Shown here: positions 25,648 through 34,843 of the stretch, in pieces | Numbering within the stretch: the first letter of the stretch is position 1 | How the letters are laid out: each line of letters opens with the position of its first letter | NCBI GenBank assembly: GCA_009702455.1 | Contig: WLIA01000001.1 | Span: 21,693 to 85,692 of the forward strand | DNA from: Actinomycetota bacterium | GTDB lineage: Bacteria; Actinomycetota; Actinomycetes; Actinomycetales; Microbacteriaceae | Reading direction: 5' to 3' | Length of the DNA stretch: 64,000 nucleotides | Made by a program: the position numbers and the translations under genes | The notes under the pieces: generated by a model | Told to the model about the DNA's origin: nothing | Seen by the model: the letters and a program-made list of their open reading frames with translations, nothing else | The model's database searches: none

Positions 25648-26220
25648 ATGCGCAAAGCCACAGCCCTGATCGGTGCCTTAGTTCTAGCTTTCGTTCTCAG
25701 TGCCTGCGGCACCTCTGCTTCTGACCCTGTGCCAGAAGAATCAAATGCCATCACGACACCTAGCCCGAGCCTGATTCCGCCGGTTCCTGGCACAGATGTT
25801 CGCTCGATCGACCCGAGTTTCTATGACGTCGGCTTCAGCGAATTCTTGTTTAGGGCGGGCGACGGGCCGGTTTGGTGCACCATCAACGCCGACGAAAAGT
25901 GGGCGCTCTGCGAGCAGAACGAAGCCGCCGCCGAGTATGAGCCGCTGCAAACCCCCGACGATTGTCAGGGCAGCTATGGCTATCAGTTGAAGCTCTATGA
26001 AGACCCAACCAACTCAACCCTCGAGAATGGGGTGGCAGCCGGCTTTATGTGCAGCGGCGGTTACTACTCAGACCCATCGGTGGCACAGACCCTGCAAAAT
26101 GGTGAGTCAATCACGGTTGGCGACATCAAGTGTTACGTAATCGACTTCACAGCGCGCTGCGACAACAAGAACTCGCAATACATCGCGCTCGGTGCAAAAG
26201 TTTGGGCAGCTAAAAACTAG
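25648..26220 (+). CDS. Putative lipoprotein of unknown function
   Basis: The 190-aa protein has a lipoprotein signal (MRKATALIGALVLAFVLSAC; lipobox LSAC) followed by a Ser/Pro-rich spacer. The mature domain contains several cysteines (WCTIN, ALCEQN, DDCQGSYG, FMCSGGYY, IKCYV, ARCDNKN), which could form disulfides outside the membrane. I do not recognise the family. It begins 9 nt after asd and its stop overlaps the stop of the convergent phosphoesterase gene by 4 nt. Confidence 0.75.
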   Translation: MRKATALIGALVLAFVLSACGTSASDPVPEESNAITTPSPSLIPPVPGTDVRSIDPSFYDVGFSEFLFRAGDGPVWCTINADEKWALCEQNEAAAEYEPLQTPDDCQGSYGYQLKLYEDPTNSTLENGVAAGFMCSGGYYSDPSVAQTLQNGESITVGDIKCYVIDFTARCDNKNSQYIALGAKVWAAKN

Positions 26221-27116
26221 CTCTTTGCTACCAGGGTGATCACGCGAACCTCTGGGCGATTGAACCAACGAATCGGCGCGTAAATCGAATTGCCGAGACC
26301 GGCGCACACATTTAGCAACATCACTCGATCCGCAAATGAGCAAGCACTCATGCCCTTCGCGTTCTTGTTAGGCAGATCGCTGTTTGTAGTGATTGCTCCG
26401 ATGAACGGAAACCGAACCTGACCGCCGTGCGTGTGACCCGCAAAGAGAATGTCGACTTCGTTTTCGGCCATCGCCTCAATTACTCGACGGTATGGAGCGT
26501 GTGTCACACCGATTGTGGCGTCGGCCTTCGCACGCAACTGTGCGCTTTGATCGAGCGAATCTAGATCGTCAAGATCAAGGTGCGCATCGTCAACGCCGAG
26601 CAGGGCCAGCTTCACGCCGTTCACCTCGAGCGTTGTCGAACTGTTGTTCAGATTGCGCCATGCATGCGACTCAAACGCGCCGGTGAGTTTTGCGGTTTCG
26701 AGTGGCTGCTCTTGGTGCGGAGTTGAAGGGCGAAACACGTAGGCAATCGGGCTCTTGAATCGTGGCGCGAAATAGTCGTTTGAACCGTTCACAAAAACAC
26801 CAGGCGTCTTCATGATCGGCGCGAGCGCGGCGAGAGTCTCGTCAATCACATTTTTGTGACCGAGGTTGTCACCGGTGTTCACAATCAAGTCAGGCTTCTC
26901 GGCAATTAGCCCTGCGATAAACCGCTGCTTGCGCTTCTGCCAGGGAGCCATGTGAATGTCGCTGATGTGCAGCACTCTTATGGCGGCCGAGCCCTTGGGC
27001 AGAACCGCCGCCTCACCGCGAATCACTGCAAATCGCCAGCGGGCACCGGTTAGCGCCCAGAGGGCCACGAGCGCTGCAGCGACTGCCAGCAGCGTTAGCC
27101 AGGTCTGCCAAGTCAT
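26217..27116 (-). CDS. Membrane-anchored metallophosphoesterase (YkuE-like)
   Basis: The 299-aa protein has an N-terminal membrane helix (WLTLLAVAAALVALWALTGA) and then the calcineurin-like motif series: HISDIHMAP, VNTGDNLGHKN, VNGSNDYF, GVTHAPYRR and FAGHTHGGQVR. These residues bind two metals. Location of the catalytic domain and the substrate are not evident; relatives in Bacillus act on lipid or cell-surface phosphodiesters. The gene is transcribed leftward from just beyond the penicillin-binding protein end, 17 nt away, and is likely in its operon. Confidence 0.88.
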   Translation of the reverse strand: MTWQTWLTLLAVAAALVALWALTGARWRFAVIRGEAAVLPKGSAAIRVLHISDIHMAPWQKRKQRFIAGLIAEKPDLIVNTGDNLGHKNVIDETLAALAPIMKTPGVFVNGSNDYFAPRFKSPIAYVFRPSTPHQEQPLETAKLTGAFESHAWRNLNNSSTTLEVNGVKLALLGVDDAHLDLDDLDSLDQSAQLRAKADATIGVTHAPYRRVIEAMAENEVDILFAGHTHGGQVRFPFIGAITTNSDLPNKNAKGMSACSFADRVMLLNVCAGLGNSIYAPIRWFNRPEVRVITLVAKS

Positions 27117-27133
27117 GCTTGAGAAGCCATGGC

Positions 27134-29638
27134 CTATGAAGGGCCGCTGCTGATCAGCAGCAGAATTGCGCCCGAGCCAGGTGCAGAGGTGCCAACGGCC
27201 GGGTCTGTGCCAACAACGTATCCCTTTGGAATAGTCGGTGACTTCACGAAGTACTGCGCTTGCGAAGGCTGTGGCTCGCTAACCGCGGCGAAACCGGCGG
27301 CCAGAAGTTTGGCCTTGGCAGCTGCCACGGTTAGACCCGCAACATCTGGAACAACCGTGTTGCCGCCCTTGCTGACGTAAATCTTGATTTGGGTTCCACG
27401 AGGCACAACCGTGCCGACAGCAGGGCGGGTGTATGCAACTGTGCCAGGTGGAACAGAAGAAGAAACCGGAGTAACCATAATCGCCGCATTTAGGTCTGAG
27501 GTTTGAATCACCTGAGCGCCAGAGCTAGGCACCTGACTTGCGATGTTTGGCACCGTGATCATGGTGGCCTCGATCATGCTCGCTGGTGGCGCATCAAACG
27601 GCCCACCCGGATACAACTTGTTCACCTGCTGCATAGTTGTGCGCCAGATGTCGTGACGCACTGTGTTAGCTGCCTTGTTGTTTAGTCGAACGCGAGGCAG
27701 AGCAACAGAACCCGAAACGTTGCCGACCCAGGTTGCGGTTGAAACCGCGCTCGAGTAACCGGTCATCCAAGTTTGAACACCTTCGTCTGTGGTTCCGGTT
27801 TTTCCGGCGAGCGGCGTGTTGTCTCCGGTTGATGAAGCGCTACCGGTTCCTCCGCTCATAACGCGCTGCAGCGCATAGGTCATTCCCGCTGCAACTTCTG
27901 GCGTTACGGCCGCGCTGCAAATTGATCGCGGTGGGGTTAGTTCTTTCTTGCTCGAACGCACAACCACTCTGTCGATAGCAACAGGTGAACAGTAAACGCC
28001 CTTGTTGGCAATTGCCGCACCGGCTGCCGCCATGGTGAGCGGCGAAAGTTCGTTGACGCCAAGAATCGATGAAGGAACATATTGCAATTCGGTTCCGTCA
28101 GATCGCTTGACACCAAATGCAACTGCAGTGTCACGGATGTCGCAGAGGTCAAGCTGGCTGGCCATGCTCGCGAACGCGGTGTTGACCGACAGCGAGGTGG
28201 CCCTTATGACTGACAAGTCTTCGGGCTCTTTAACGATATTGTTCGGTGCCCACGTGCCAAGCAGGGTGCCGCAGCGAGCCGAGAAGTCAGAGGCGTTCCA
28301 CTCTTTGACGCGCCCGTCAACGTGGTCGTTTAACTTGAAACCTCTGGTTAGCCAGGCGGCCAGGGTAAAGATTTTGTAGGTCGAACCGGTCTGAAAGCCA
28401 CTAGATCCGCCGTAGCTCTTGTCACTCGAGTAGTTCACCGAGGTTCTGCTCGGGTCATCGCTGAGGGTCTGGTCGTAGATGCGGTTCTGGGTCATGGCCA
28501 AAATTCGACCGGTGCCAACCTGCACAGAAACGGTTGCCGAACCGAGTTTGTATTCGTTGGTTGGCGGAGCCCACTTGTTGGTGGCTGCGTATGCTGCCTG
28601 CTGAACATCCATGTCCATCGAGGTGTAAATCTCGAGTCCGCCGCGGCGAAGAAGCATCTCTCGGTCTTCGAGTGTCGGGCCAAACTCAACGCTGTTGCGA
28701 ATTTCCCAAACCGCATAGTCGCAATAGAACGCGGTTACCTGGTTCGCTTCGCAACCGGCAGGGGTGTCACTTATGTTGACGATGATTGGTGTTGCCTTAG
28801 CCGTCGAAGCTTCTTGAGCTGTGATGTAACCCTCGGCCTGCATGTTGTCGATCACATAGTCGCGGCGGCTCTTGGCACGGTCTAGGTTCTCAGCTGCATC
28901 TGGTCGGTAATCGTTTGGCGACTTCAGCATCGCAGCCAGCAGCGCGGCCTGCGGAATGTTCAGCTCTTTTGCCTCTACGCCAAAGTAATACTCTGAAGCC
29001 GACTGAACACCGTTGATCTGGTTTCCGAAGAACGCGAGGTTAAGGTATCCAGCCAAAATCTCTTGCTTGGTGGCAACGCCTTCGAGGGCAATGGCCAAAC
29101 GAATTTCGCGAAGCTTGCGGTCTACGGTGGCGACGGTTGCCTCTTCAATGGCTTCTTTGTCGCCACTGAGGTTTGCCGCCTCAACCAGCGAGTTCTTCAC
29201 GTACTGCATAGTGATGGTTGAGCCACCCGGGCCACCACCACCCATGGCCGCGTTGGTAAGGGTTGCGCGAATAAGCGAAATGATGTCAACGCCGCCGTGC
29301 TCGAAGAAGCGCGGGTCTTCGGTGGCCACCACGGCATTGCGAATATTCGGCGACATGTCGTTGTAGTCGATCGAGATGCGGTTCTCGTTATAGAACTTGG
29401 CCACCTCAACCGGCTCGCCGTTTTTGATGCCATAAATGGTCGATGCCTGTGATGCGTTTACCGGCTTGATGTAGTCGGGGAGGTTCTCAAAGATGCTGAT
29501 TCCCGCGGAGGCCGCGAACCCGCCCACCAGGATAATCGGGGCCAAAACCACCATTGCTAGCACGCCCGCAATAGCGCTCAATCCACTGAACTTTAGGATT
29601 GCGCTAAAGAAGGTCTCGTTCTTCTTGCCGCCAGACAT
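27134..29638 (-). CDS. Class A penicillin-binding protein with PASTA domains (peptidoglycan glycosyltransferase/transpeptidase)
   Basis: The product is 834 aa from ATG 29638; the track adds seven codons from a TTG. It has one N-terminal membrane helix. A GT51 domain follows with VVATEDPRFFEHGGVD, GGSTITMQYVKN, RKLREIRLAIALE and NLAFFGNQINGVQSASEYYFG. The transpeptidase has Ser in TGSTYKIFTLA, an SVN triad and KTGTT. The C-terminus holds one clear PASTA domain (VVPDVAGLTVAAAKAKLLAAGF) and a degenerate one before it. It polymerises and crosslinks peptidoglycan, equivalent to PonA-type enzymes of actinobacteria. Confidence 0.95.
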   Translation of the reverse strand: MSGGKKNETFFSAILKFSGLSAIAGVLAMVVLAPIILVGGFAASAGISIFENLPDYIKPVNASQASTIYGIKNGEPVEVAKFYNENRISIDYNDMSPNIRNAVVATEDPRFFEHGGVDIISLIRATLTNAAMGGGGPGGSTITMQYVKNSLVEAANLSGDKEAIEEATVATVDRKLREIRLAIALEGVATKQEILAGYLNLAFFGNQINGVQSASEYYFGVEAKELNIPQAALLAAMLKSPNDYRPDAAENLDRAKSRRDYVIDNMQAEGYITAQEASTAKATPIIVNISDTPAGCEANQVTAFYCDYAVWEIRNSVEFGPTLEDREMLLRRGGLEIYTSMDMDVQQAAYAATNKWAPPTNEYKLGSATVSVQVGTGRILAMTQNRIYDQTLSDDPSRTSVNYSSDKSYGGSSGFQTGSTYKIFTLAAWLTRGFKLNDHVDGRVKEWNASDFSARCGTLLGTWAPNNIVKEPEDLSVIRATSLSVNTAFASMASQLDLCDIRDTAVAFGVKRSDGTELQYVPSSILGVNELSPLTMAAAGAAIANKGVYCSPVAIDRVVVRSSKKELTPPRSICSAAVTPEVAAGMTYALQRVMSGGTGSASSTGDNTPLAGKTGTTDEGVQTWMTGYSSAVSTATWVGNVSGSVALPRVRLNNKAANTVRHDIWRTTMQQVNKLYPGGPFDAPPASMIEATMITVPNIASQVPSSGAQVIQTSDLNAAIMVTPVSSSVPPGTVAYTRPAVGTVVPRGTQIKIYVSKGGNTVVPDVAGLTVAAAKAKLLAAGFAAVSEPQPSQAQYFVKSPTIPKGYVVGTDPAVGTSAPGSGAILLLISSGPS

Positions 29639-29679
29639 AAGGTCAAGGTTACCCGACAAAGTCTGGGATAATTCTGAGC

Positions 29680-29835
29680 ATGACTAAGTGGGAATACCTA
29701 ACAACACCCCTTCCGCCGCACAACCAGACAGCCATTTTGAATGACTGGGGCAAAGACGGCTGGGAGCTCGTAACCATCGAAACCAACGCAATGGGCGGCC
29801 TCGTGGCCTTCTTTAAGCGCCCGCTGGAGGGCTAA
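29680..29835 (+). CDS. DUF4177-like short protein (51 aa)
   Basis: This ORF is below the track's cut-off. It encodes MTKWEYLTTPLPPHNQTAIL and continues NDWGKDGWELVTIE...GLVAFFKRP, the pattern of the short DUF4177-type proteins (aromatic start, GxxGWELV core, FKRP end). An extended -10 (TGGGATAAT, 29664-29672) lies 7 nt before the ATG, so the mRNA is probably leaderless. Its TAA is directly followed by the RidA ATG, so the two are coupled. Function is unknown. Confidence 0.8.
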   Translation: MTKWEYLTTPLPPHNQTAILNDWGKDGWELVTIETNAMGGLVAFFKRPLEG

Positions 29836-30306
29836 ATGTCTCTCATCGAACAGCGTCTAATCGAGCTAGGTTCGCCGCTTCCAGAAGTGGCCAAGCCGGT
29901 AGCGGCATACGTGCCTTCGGTGGTTTCAGGCAACCTCGTATTCACCTCTGGCCAGCTGCCTTTCAGCAGCGGCGCCCTGCTGGCAACCGGCAAGGTGGGG
30001 GAGTCTGACGGCTTGATTGACCCGGCTTTGGCAAAGACCCTCGCTCGACAGTGCGCTCTAAACGCGCTCGCGGCAATCAAGTTGGCAATTGGCGATCTAG
30101 ATCGCGTAACCCGCATCGTGAAGGTTGTCGGTTTCGTTTCGTCTGTGCCGCAGTTCACCGGTCAGCCCGGAGTAATGAATGGCGCGAGTGAATTTTTGGT
30201 CGAGGTTTTCGGTGATAAGGGAGTTCACGCACGCAGCGCTGTGGGTGTGCCGTCGCTTCCGCTCGACTCTCCTGTCGAAGTCGAGCTAATCGCCGAATTC
30301 GAGTAG
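29836..30306 (+). CDS. RidA/YjgF-family enamine/imine deaminase
   Basis: The 156-aa protein belongs to the longer RidA subgroup: SLIEQRLIELGSPLPEVAKPVAAYVPSV, then VFTSGQLPF and CALNALAAIKLAIGDLDRVTRIVKVVGFV, ending ARSAVGVPSLPLDSPVEVELIAEFE. RidA proteins hydrolyse reactive enamine/imine intermediates from PLP enzymes. The catalytic Arg of the classic RidA is in the R-S-A-V-G stretch here (ARSAVGV). It is translated directly after the 51-aa protein with no gap. Confidence 0.92.
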   Translation: MSLIEQRLIELGSPLPEVAKPVAAYVPSVVSGNLVFTSGQLPFSSGALLATGKVGESDGLIDPALAKTLARQCALNALAAIKLAIGDLDRVTRIVKVVGFVSSVPQFTGQPGVMNGASEFLVEVFGDKGVHARSAVGVPSLPLDSPVEVELIAEFE

Positions 30307-30309
30307 TTC

Positions 30310-30855
30310 TTACCTAGCGTTTCGAATGAACCTTGCGGGGTTTCCCGCAACTACGGTTGAGGCTGCCACGTTCTTGGTCACCACTGCACCCGCGCCGACT
30401 ACAGCATCATCGCCGATTTCGACCCCGGCGAGAATAATCGCGCCAGAACCAATCCAAACGTTCTTGCCGATAGTGATCGGAAGGCCAGCCTCCCATCCCT
30501 GTGCTCGCAATTCTGGGTCGAGTGGGTGAATCGGAGTCATTAGCTGCACGTTAGAGCCGAACATCGTGCCTGAGCCGATGCGAATTTCAGCGACATCGAG
30601 CGCGATCAATCCGTAGTTTGCAAAACAGTTATCGCCCCAGTGAATGTTTTTGCCGAAATCGACCTTGATAGGTTCGCGCAACCATAGACCTGAACCGACG
30701 GTGCCGAAAATTTCAGGCAGCAAAGCAACCGCCGCATCGGAATCGTAGGGAAGTTTGTTGTTGTATTCGGTGCAGAGTCTGCTAGCTGCGGCAATCGCCT
30801 TCCATTGCTCAGGCCCAGCTTTGTACCAATCGCCTGCATTCAGGCGTTCAGTCAT
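30310..30855 (-). CDS. Maltose/galactoside-type O-acetyltransferase (left-handed beta-helix)
   Basis: The product is 181 aa from ATG 30855, which is the usual family length (Maa/LacA/NodL). The track start TTG 30906 adds 17 untypical residues. The N-terminal MTERLNAGDWYKAG is the Maa-type cap. The C-terminal half shows hexapeptide repeats with catalytic His in LMTPIHPLDPELRAQGWE and the usual end IGKNVWIGSGAIILAGVEIGDDAVVGAGAVVTKNV. It transfers acetyl from acetyl-CoA to a sugar. The physiological acceptor is unknown. Confidence 0.9.
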   Translation of the reverse strand: MTERLNAGDWYKAGPEQWKAIAAASRLCTEYNNKLPYDSDAAVALLPEIFGTVGSGLWLREPIKVDFGKNIHWGDNCFANYGLIALDVAEIRIGSGTMFGSNVQLMTPIHPLDPELRAQGWEAGLPITIGKNVWIGSGAIILAGVEIGDDAVVGAGAVVTKNVAASTVVAGNPARFIRNAR

Positions 30856-30915
30856 CGATCGAGTATCACTCGGATCTATTGCTCTAATTCGACTGTCGAC
30901 TGTCAAGATTTTCCT

Positions 30916-32862
30916 CTAGTCGTTTGCTCCGCCGGCAATTTTGCCGCTGATGATATCCATCACGCTGGTATCAGCCAAAGTGGTAACGTCACCAATTGGT
31001 CGATCTTCTGCAACATCGCGAAGCAGGCGACGCATGATCTTTCCGCTGCGAGTTTTCGGCAATTCTGCAACCACGATTATCGTGCGCGGTTTGGCAATTG
31101 GCCCGATTTCTTTGGCCACGTGCTCGCGCAGAATTTTGCTAACGTCAGCGTCGTTGCCTGCAGCTTCGATTTGGTTCTGTCGAAGAATCACAAACGCAAC
31201 AATTGCTTGACCGGTGGTTTCATCTTTTGCACCGACAACCGCGGCTTCGGCAACAAACGGATGCGACACCAAAGCGCTCTCGATTTCAGCCGTCGACAAG
31301 CGGTGACCAGAAACGTTCATCACGTCGTCAACGCGACCCAGTAACCAGAGGTCGCCCTCTTCATCCCACTTAGCGCCGTCGCCGGCGAAGTATTTGCCCT
31401 CGAACTTCGACCAGTAGGTTTCTTTGAAGCGGTCTGGGTCACCCCAGATGCCGCGAAGCATTGCCGGCCAAGGTTCGGTAAGCACAAGCAACCCGGGATC
31501 GCCGCGACCTAGCTCGTGACCTTCGTCATCGAGCACTGCGGCCGAAACACCCGGCAGCGGCACTTGGGCAGAGCCAGGCTTCAGGGTGGTCACGCCCGGC
31601 AGGGGCGAGACCATGATCGCACCGGTCTCGGTCTGCCACCAGGTGTCGACAATCGGGGCTTGCCCGCCACCGATGTGTGCGCGGTACCACATCCATGCTT
31701 CAGGGTTGATTGGTTCGCCAACCGAACCGAGAACGCGAATGCTCTTTAGGTTGTATTTGTCTGGAATCTCGCTGCCGAGTTTCATGAACGTGCGAATCGC
31801 GGTTGGCGCGGTGTAGAAAATGCTGACCTTGTATTTCTCGATGATGCTCCACCAGCGACCCCAGTCTGGAATGTCTGGTGTTCCTTCATAGATCACCTGG
31901 CTCGCGCCGTTTGCAAGTGGGCCGTAGACAACATAGGAGTGACCGGTGATCCAGCCGACGTCGGCGGTGCACCAGTAAATGTCTTTTTCTGCGTGCAGAT
32001 CGAAAACGTTTTTGTGCGTGTATGCGGCTTGCGTTAGGTAGCCGCCCGAAGTGTGCAAAATGCCTTTTGGTTTTCCGGTGGTGCCCGATGTGTAAAGAAT
32101 GAAAAGCGGATGCTCTGCATCGAACGCCTGCGCCTCGTGCTCTTCGCTCGCATTGCCAACGGCTTCTCTCCACTCAACGTCACGGCCTTCGACCCAGTCG
32201 ACGTCTTGGTTGGTGCGGCGAACTACCAAAACATTTTTCACGGATGCGCACTTGCCTGCGCTGAGTGCCTCGTCAACTGCCGGCTTGAGTGCACTGGCTT
32301 TACCCTTGCGATATCCGCCGTCTGCCGTGATAACAAGTTTTGCTTCTGCGTCTTCGATTCGCGAGCTGAGTGACTCGGCGCTGAAGCCGCCGAAGATCAC
32401 GCTGTGAACTGCGCCCACACGGGCAACCGCCTGCATCGCGATAACGGCTTCGGGAATCATCGGCATATAGATGGCAACGCGATCGCCGGCTTTGATGCCG
32501 AGTGCGGTTAGGGCGTTTGCGGCCTTCTTAACTTCGCGGGTTAGTTCTGCGTAGGTGAGTTGCTTGCTGTCGCCCGGTTCGCCTTCGAAGAAGATAGCGG
32601 TGCGATCTCCGTTGCCGGCTTCAACGTGACGGTCTAGGCAGTTGTAAGAGATGTTGAGTTTGCCATCGGCGAACCACTTGGCAAACGGGGCATTGCTGAA
32701 ATCTAGGGTCTGGGTGAAGGGTTTGTGCCAGTAGAGCTCACGTGCCTGCTTGGCCCAGAAGCCAAGCCTGTCGGCCTTTGCTTCGGCATAGAGACTGGCT
32801 TGAGCTATGGCTTGGCGAGCAAAAGCTTCACTCGGCGCGAAGTGGTAGTTCTCGGCAGACAT
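30916..32862 (-). CDS. acsA: Acetyl-CoA synthetase
   Basis: The 648-aa enzyme activates acetate to acetyl-CoA via acetyl-AMP. Motifs are the P-loop-like YTSGTTGKPKG, TWWQTETGAIMVSPLPG, the hinge SGHRLSTAEIESALV, and the C-terminal catalytic lysine in PKTRSGKIMRRLLR, the site acetylated in other bacteria. Length and N-terminus are typical of Acs. It is transcribed away from the Tad locus; in mycobacteria acs is also close to the tad-topA region, supporting conserved synteny. Confidence 0.96.
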   Translation of the reverse strand: MSAENYHFAPSEAFARQAIAQASLYAEAKADRLGFWAKQARELYWHKPFTQTLDFSNAPFAKWFADGKLNISYNCLDRHVEAGNGDRTAIFFEGEPGDSKQLTYAELTREVKKAANALTALGIKAGDRVAIYMPMIPEAVIAMQAVARVGAVHSVIFGGFSAESLSSRIEDAEAKLVITADGGYRKGKASALKPAVDEALSAGKCASVKNVLVVRRTNQDVDWVEGRDVEWREAVGNASEEHEAQAFDAEHPLFILYTSGTTGKPKGILHTSGGYLTQAAYTHKNVFDLHAEKDIYWCTADVGWITGHSYVVYGPLANGASQVIYEGTPDIPDWGRWWSIIEKYKVSIFYTAPTAIRTFMKLGSEIPDKYNLKSIRVLGSVGEPINPEAWMWYRAHIGGGQAPIVDTWWQTETGAIMVSPLPGVTTLKPGSAQVPLPGVSAAVLDDEGHELGRGDPGLLVLTEPWPAMLRGIWGDPDRFKETYWSKFEGKYFAGDGAKWDEEGDLWLLGRVDDVMNVSGHRLSTAEIESALVSHPFVAEAAVVGAKDETTGQAIVAFVILRQNQIEAAGNDADVSKILREHVAKEIGPIAKPRTIIVVAELPKTRSGKIMRRLLRDVAEDRPIGDVTTLADTSVMDIISGKIAGGAND

Positions 32863-33012
32863 CTTTGTGCTCCAACCTTTGTTTCCTGCTCGTCATAATG
32901 CCACAGATTGAAACATCAGTTTCGGGTGGTTTTGGGTTTCTCAGAATTCGCTGGCAAACCGTTGAAAATTTGCCACGCTAACGCCAAATGGGGATAGCCG
33001 AAGATTATGATT

Positions 33013-33106
33013 TAAGTGTTGGTTTATTCCAACCTCCCATACTGGTTCCCCCAATCAGGTATGGGCGGCGGCAGGTTTCCCCCAAACCTGCCGCCATCTC
33101 CTTTTT
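33013..33106 (+). ncRNA. Candidate 6C small RNA (tandem C-loop hairpins)
   Basis: Three consecutive hairpins are visible: GTTGG-TTTATT-CCAAC; CCCATACTGGTT around CCCCC with AATCAGGTATGGG (one bulged A); and GGCGGCAGGTTT around CCCCC with a perfect AAACCTGCCGCC arm. CTTTTT follows. A -10 TATGAT (33006-33011) stands just upstream. Two hairpins with exposed cytosine loops plus a terminator match the actinobacterial 6C RNA. In mycobacteria that RNA lies beside the tad/ssd genes, as here. The loops have five rather than six or more C. Confidence 0.75.
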
Positions 33107-33164
33107 AATTCACAGATTTGCGTGGAATACCCCGCACCCTTTGGCCAGCAGCCATCCTTGGCCC

Positions 33165-34043
33165 ATGTTTACTCAACCCGAGCTGTTGCCAATAGCCCGG
33201 CTGCTTGCTGAGGCTGGGGTCACCGACCTGGTTTTCAACGGCTACTCTCACGCAGCCGTATTGCGGCACAATCGGTGGTCGGCGGTGGAATCGGGCTTTG
33301 AAAGCGAAGAGCAGCTGGCTAAGGCAGCCAAGTTTCTGGTTTCAATGGGTGGCAAACAGATTGATCTTGCGCACCCATTTGCAAGCGCAAACCTCGACAA
33401 ATTGCGTGTTCACGCAATGCTGGCCTCGGCGGTCAATCGGCAAACCCACCTTTCGATTCGCGTTCATGCTTCACGCGACTTGGCACTGAGTCAATGGCTC
33501 GGTGTGAATCAGATTTCTCAAGCGCAGACTCAACAGTTGCGACACGTGCTCGATAGCCGAGAAAGTTTCTTGATCAGCGGTTCGGCCGGTGCCGGTAAAA
33601 CCACGCTGCTTCGAGCGCTGCTATCTGAGAAATCTTCTGAGCGAGTTATCACAATTGAAGACACTGCCGAGTTGCAACTGTTATCGAGAGACAGCGTTTC
33701 ACTTGTAGCTCGTGAGCCCAATGTCGAAGGTCGCGGCGAGATCACGCTTAATCAACTTTTGATTGAGTCGCTTCGAATGCGCCCAGATCGAATAGTTATC
33801 GGTGAGGTTCGGTCTGCCGAACTAATTACCCTGCTGCAGGCCAGCAGCTCGGGGCACAGCGCGGCGGCAACCATCCATGCGACTTCAATCGAGCAAGTCT
33901 CTGCACGCATCGAATCGATTGCCACCGCCAGCCTGTTTGAACCCCAGCAAATCACGCGTCTGGCCAAGAGCACGATAGCTTGGCTGATTCACGTATCAAG
34001 CCAGGCTTCGCGCCGTTGCCTAGAAATTAGGCGAAATGTCTGA
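33165..34043 (+). CDS. tadA: TadA/CpaF-type secretion ATPase (short form)
   Basis: The product is 292 aa from ATG 33165. The track start 32988 lies upstream of and across the small RNA. It is a VirB11/TadA ATPase with Walker A GSAGAGKTTLLRAL, the Asp box ITIEDTAELQL, Walker B-like MRPDRIVIGEVR and a His box SGHSAAATIHATS. It powers assembly of Tad/Flp pili or secretion. It is shorter than most CpaF proteins (often above 350 aa), lacking most of the N-terminal extension. Usual neighbour ssd/tadZ is absent. It overlaps the next gene by 8 nt. Confidence 0.9.
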   Translation: MFTQPELLPIARLLAEAGVTDLVFNGYSHAAVLRHNRWSAVESGFESEEQLAKAAKFLVSMGGKQIDLAHPFASANLDKLRVHAMLASAVNRQTHLSIRVHASRDLALSQWLGVNQISQAQTQQLRHVLDSRESFLISGSAGAGKTTLLRALLSEKSSERVITIEDTAELQLLSRDSVSLVAREPNVEGRGEITLNQLLIESLRMRPDRIVIGEVRSAELITLLQASSSGHSAAATIHATSIEQVSARIESIATASLFEPQQITRLAKSTIAWLIHVSSQASRRCLEIRRNV

Positions 34044-34830
34044 TCGCGAAACTTTTGCAAGGTTCAACTCGCTAATGGCGGGTGGTCTATCACTAGACCA
34101 GGCCACGCGAATTGCAGACCCGACAAAACTGAGCGATCAGTTTGCGAAACACTATCGATTGCTAATGGCGGTCTGCCAAGAGGCGGGCGGGTCGCCGGTT
34201 TTGGCTCTGCGCAATCTCGAGAAAATCGCCGAACAGCAGCAAGAAAACGAAGCAAGGCTTCGGCTTGCCGGCACGGTGCCCAAGGCCACCGCACGCCTGG
34301 TGCTCTTGCTGCCGATGGGTTCTAGCCTGCTCGGACAGCTGCTTGGCCTTGGCTCGATAGCCGTCTTCTTTGAGTCGATGCCTGCACTTGTTTCGCTGTT
34401 GATCGGGTTGCTGCTTCTCATGGCTGCGCAGGCCTGGTCGCAAAGAATCATGTTGAGCGCGAATCGACTGCAACAGGGTGACCAAATCGTGCTCGACGCC
34501 ATCGCTCTCTGTCTCGATTCCGGGTTGCCACTGCGCCAATCGCAAGAGATTGTGCTGACCCGTTATGTCGAATTCTTTGAGGTCGAAGTATCAGAGCAAA
34601 CAAAAAGTGAGATAGCCGAGCTTGTGCACTTCTCGGATGTTTCTGGTGCACCAATTGCAAAACTACTTCGCAATCGGGCAGAAGAAAGTCGTCGCCAAAC
34701 GGCTCATGCGCAAAACGAAAATCTTGAGCGTGTTTCGATTCGACTGTTGGCTCCGCTTGCAGTCTTTGTTTTGCCGGCCTTTGTGTTGATTACGGTTTTA
34801 CCAATCTCAATTTCACTGATCACAAACTAA
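34036..34830 (+). CDS. TadB/TadC-type (GspF) inner-membrane platform protein
   Basis: The 264-aa protein has a cytoplasmic helical T2SSF-like stretch near the N-terminus, with LMAVCQEAGGSPVLALRNLEKIAEQQQENEAR. Two helices follow (about 95-135), then a second T2SSF-like block (LDAIALCLDSGLPLRQSQEI ... NRAEESRRQTAHAQNENLERVSIRLLAPLAVFVLPAFVLITVLPI). One protein carries what other Tad loci split between TadB and TadC. It forms the membrane base on which the TadA ATPase acts. Confidence 0.82.
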   Translation: MSDRETFARFNSLMAGGLSLDQATRIADPTKLSDQFAKHYRLLMAVCQEAGGSPVLALRNLEKIAEQQQENEARLRLAGTVPKATARLVLLLPMGSSLLGQLLGLGSIAVFFESMPALVSLLIGLLLLMAAQAWSQRIMLSANRLQQGDQIVLDAIALCLDSGLPLRQSQEIVLTRYVEFFEVEVSEQTKSEIAELVHFSDVSGAPIAKLLRNRAEESRRQTAHAQNENLERVSIRLLAPLAVFVLPAFVLITVLPISISLITN

Positions 34831-34843
34831 TGAAAGGAACCGA

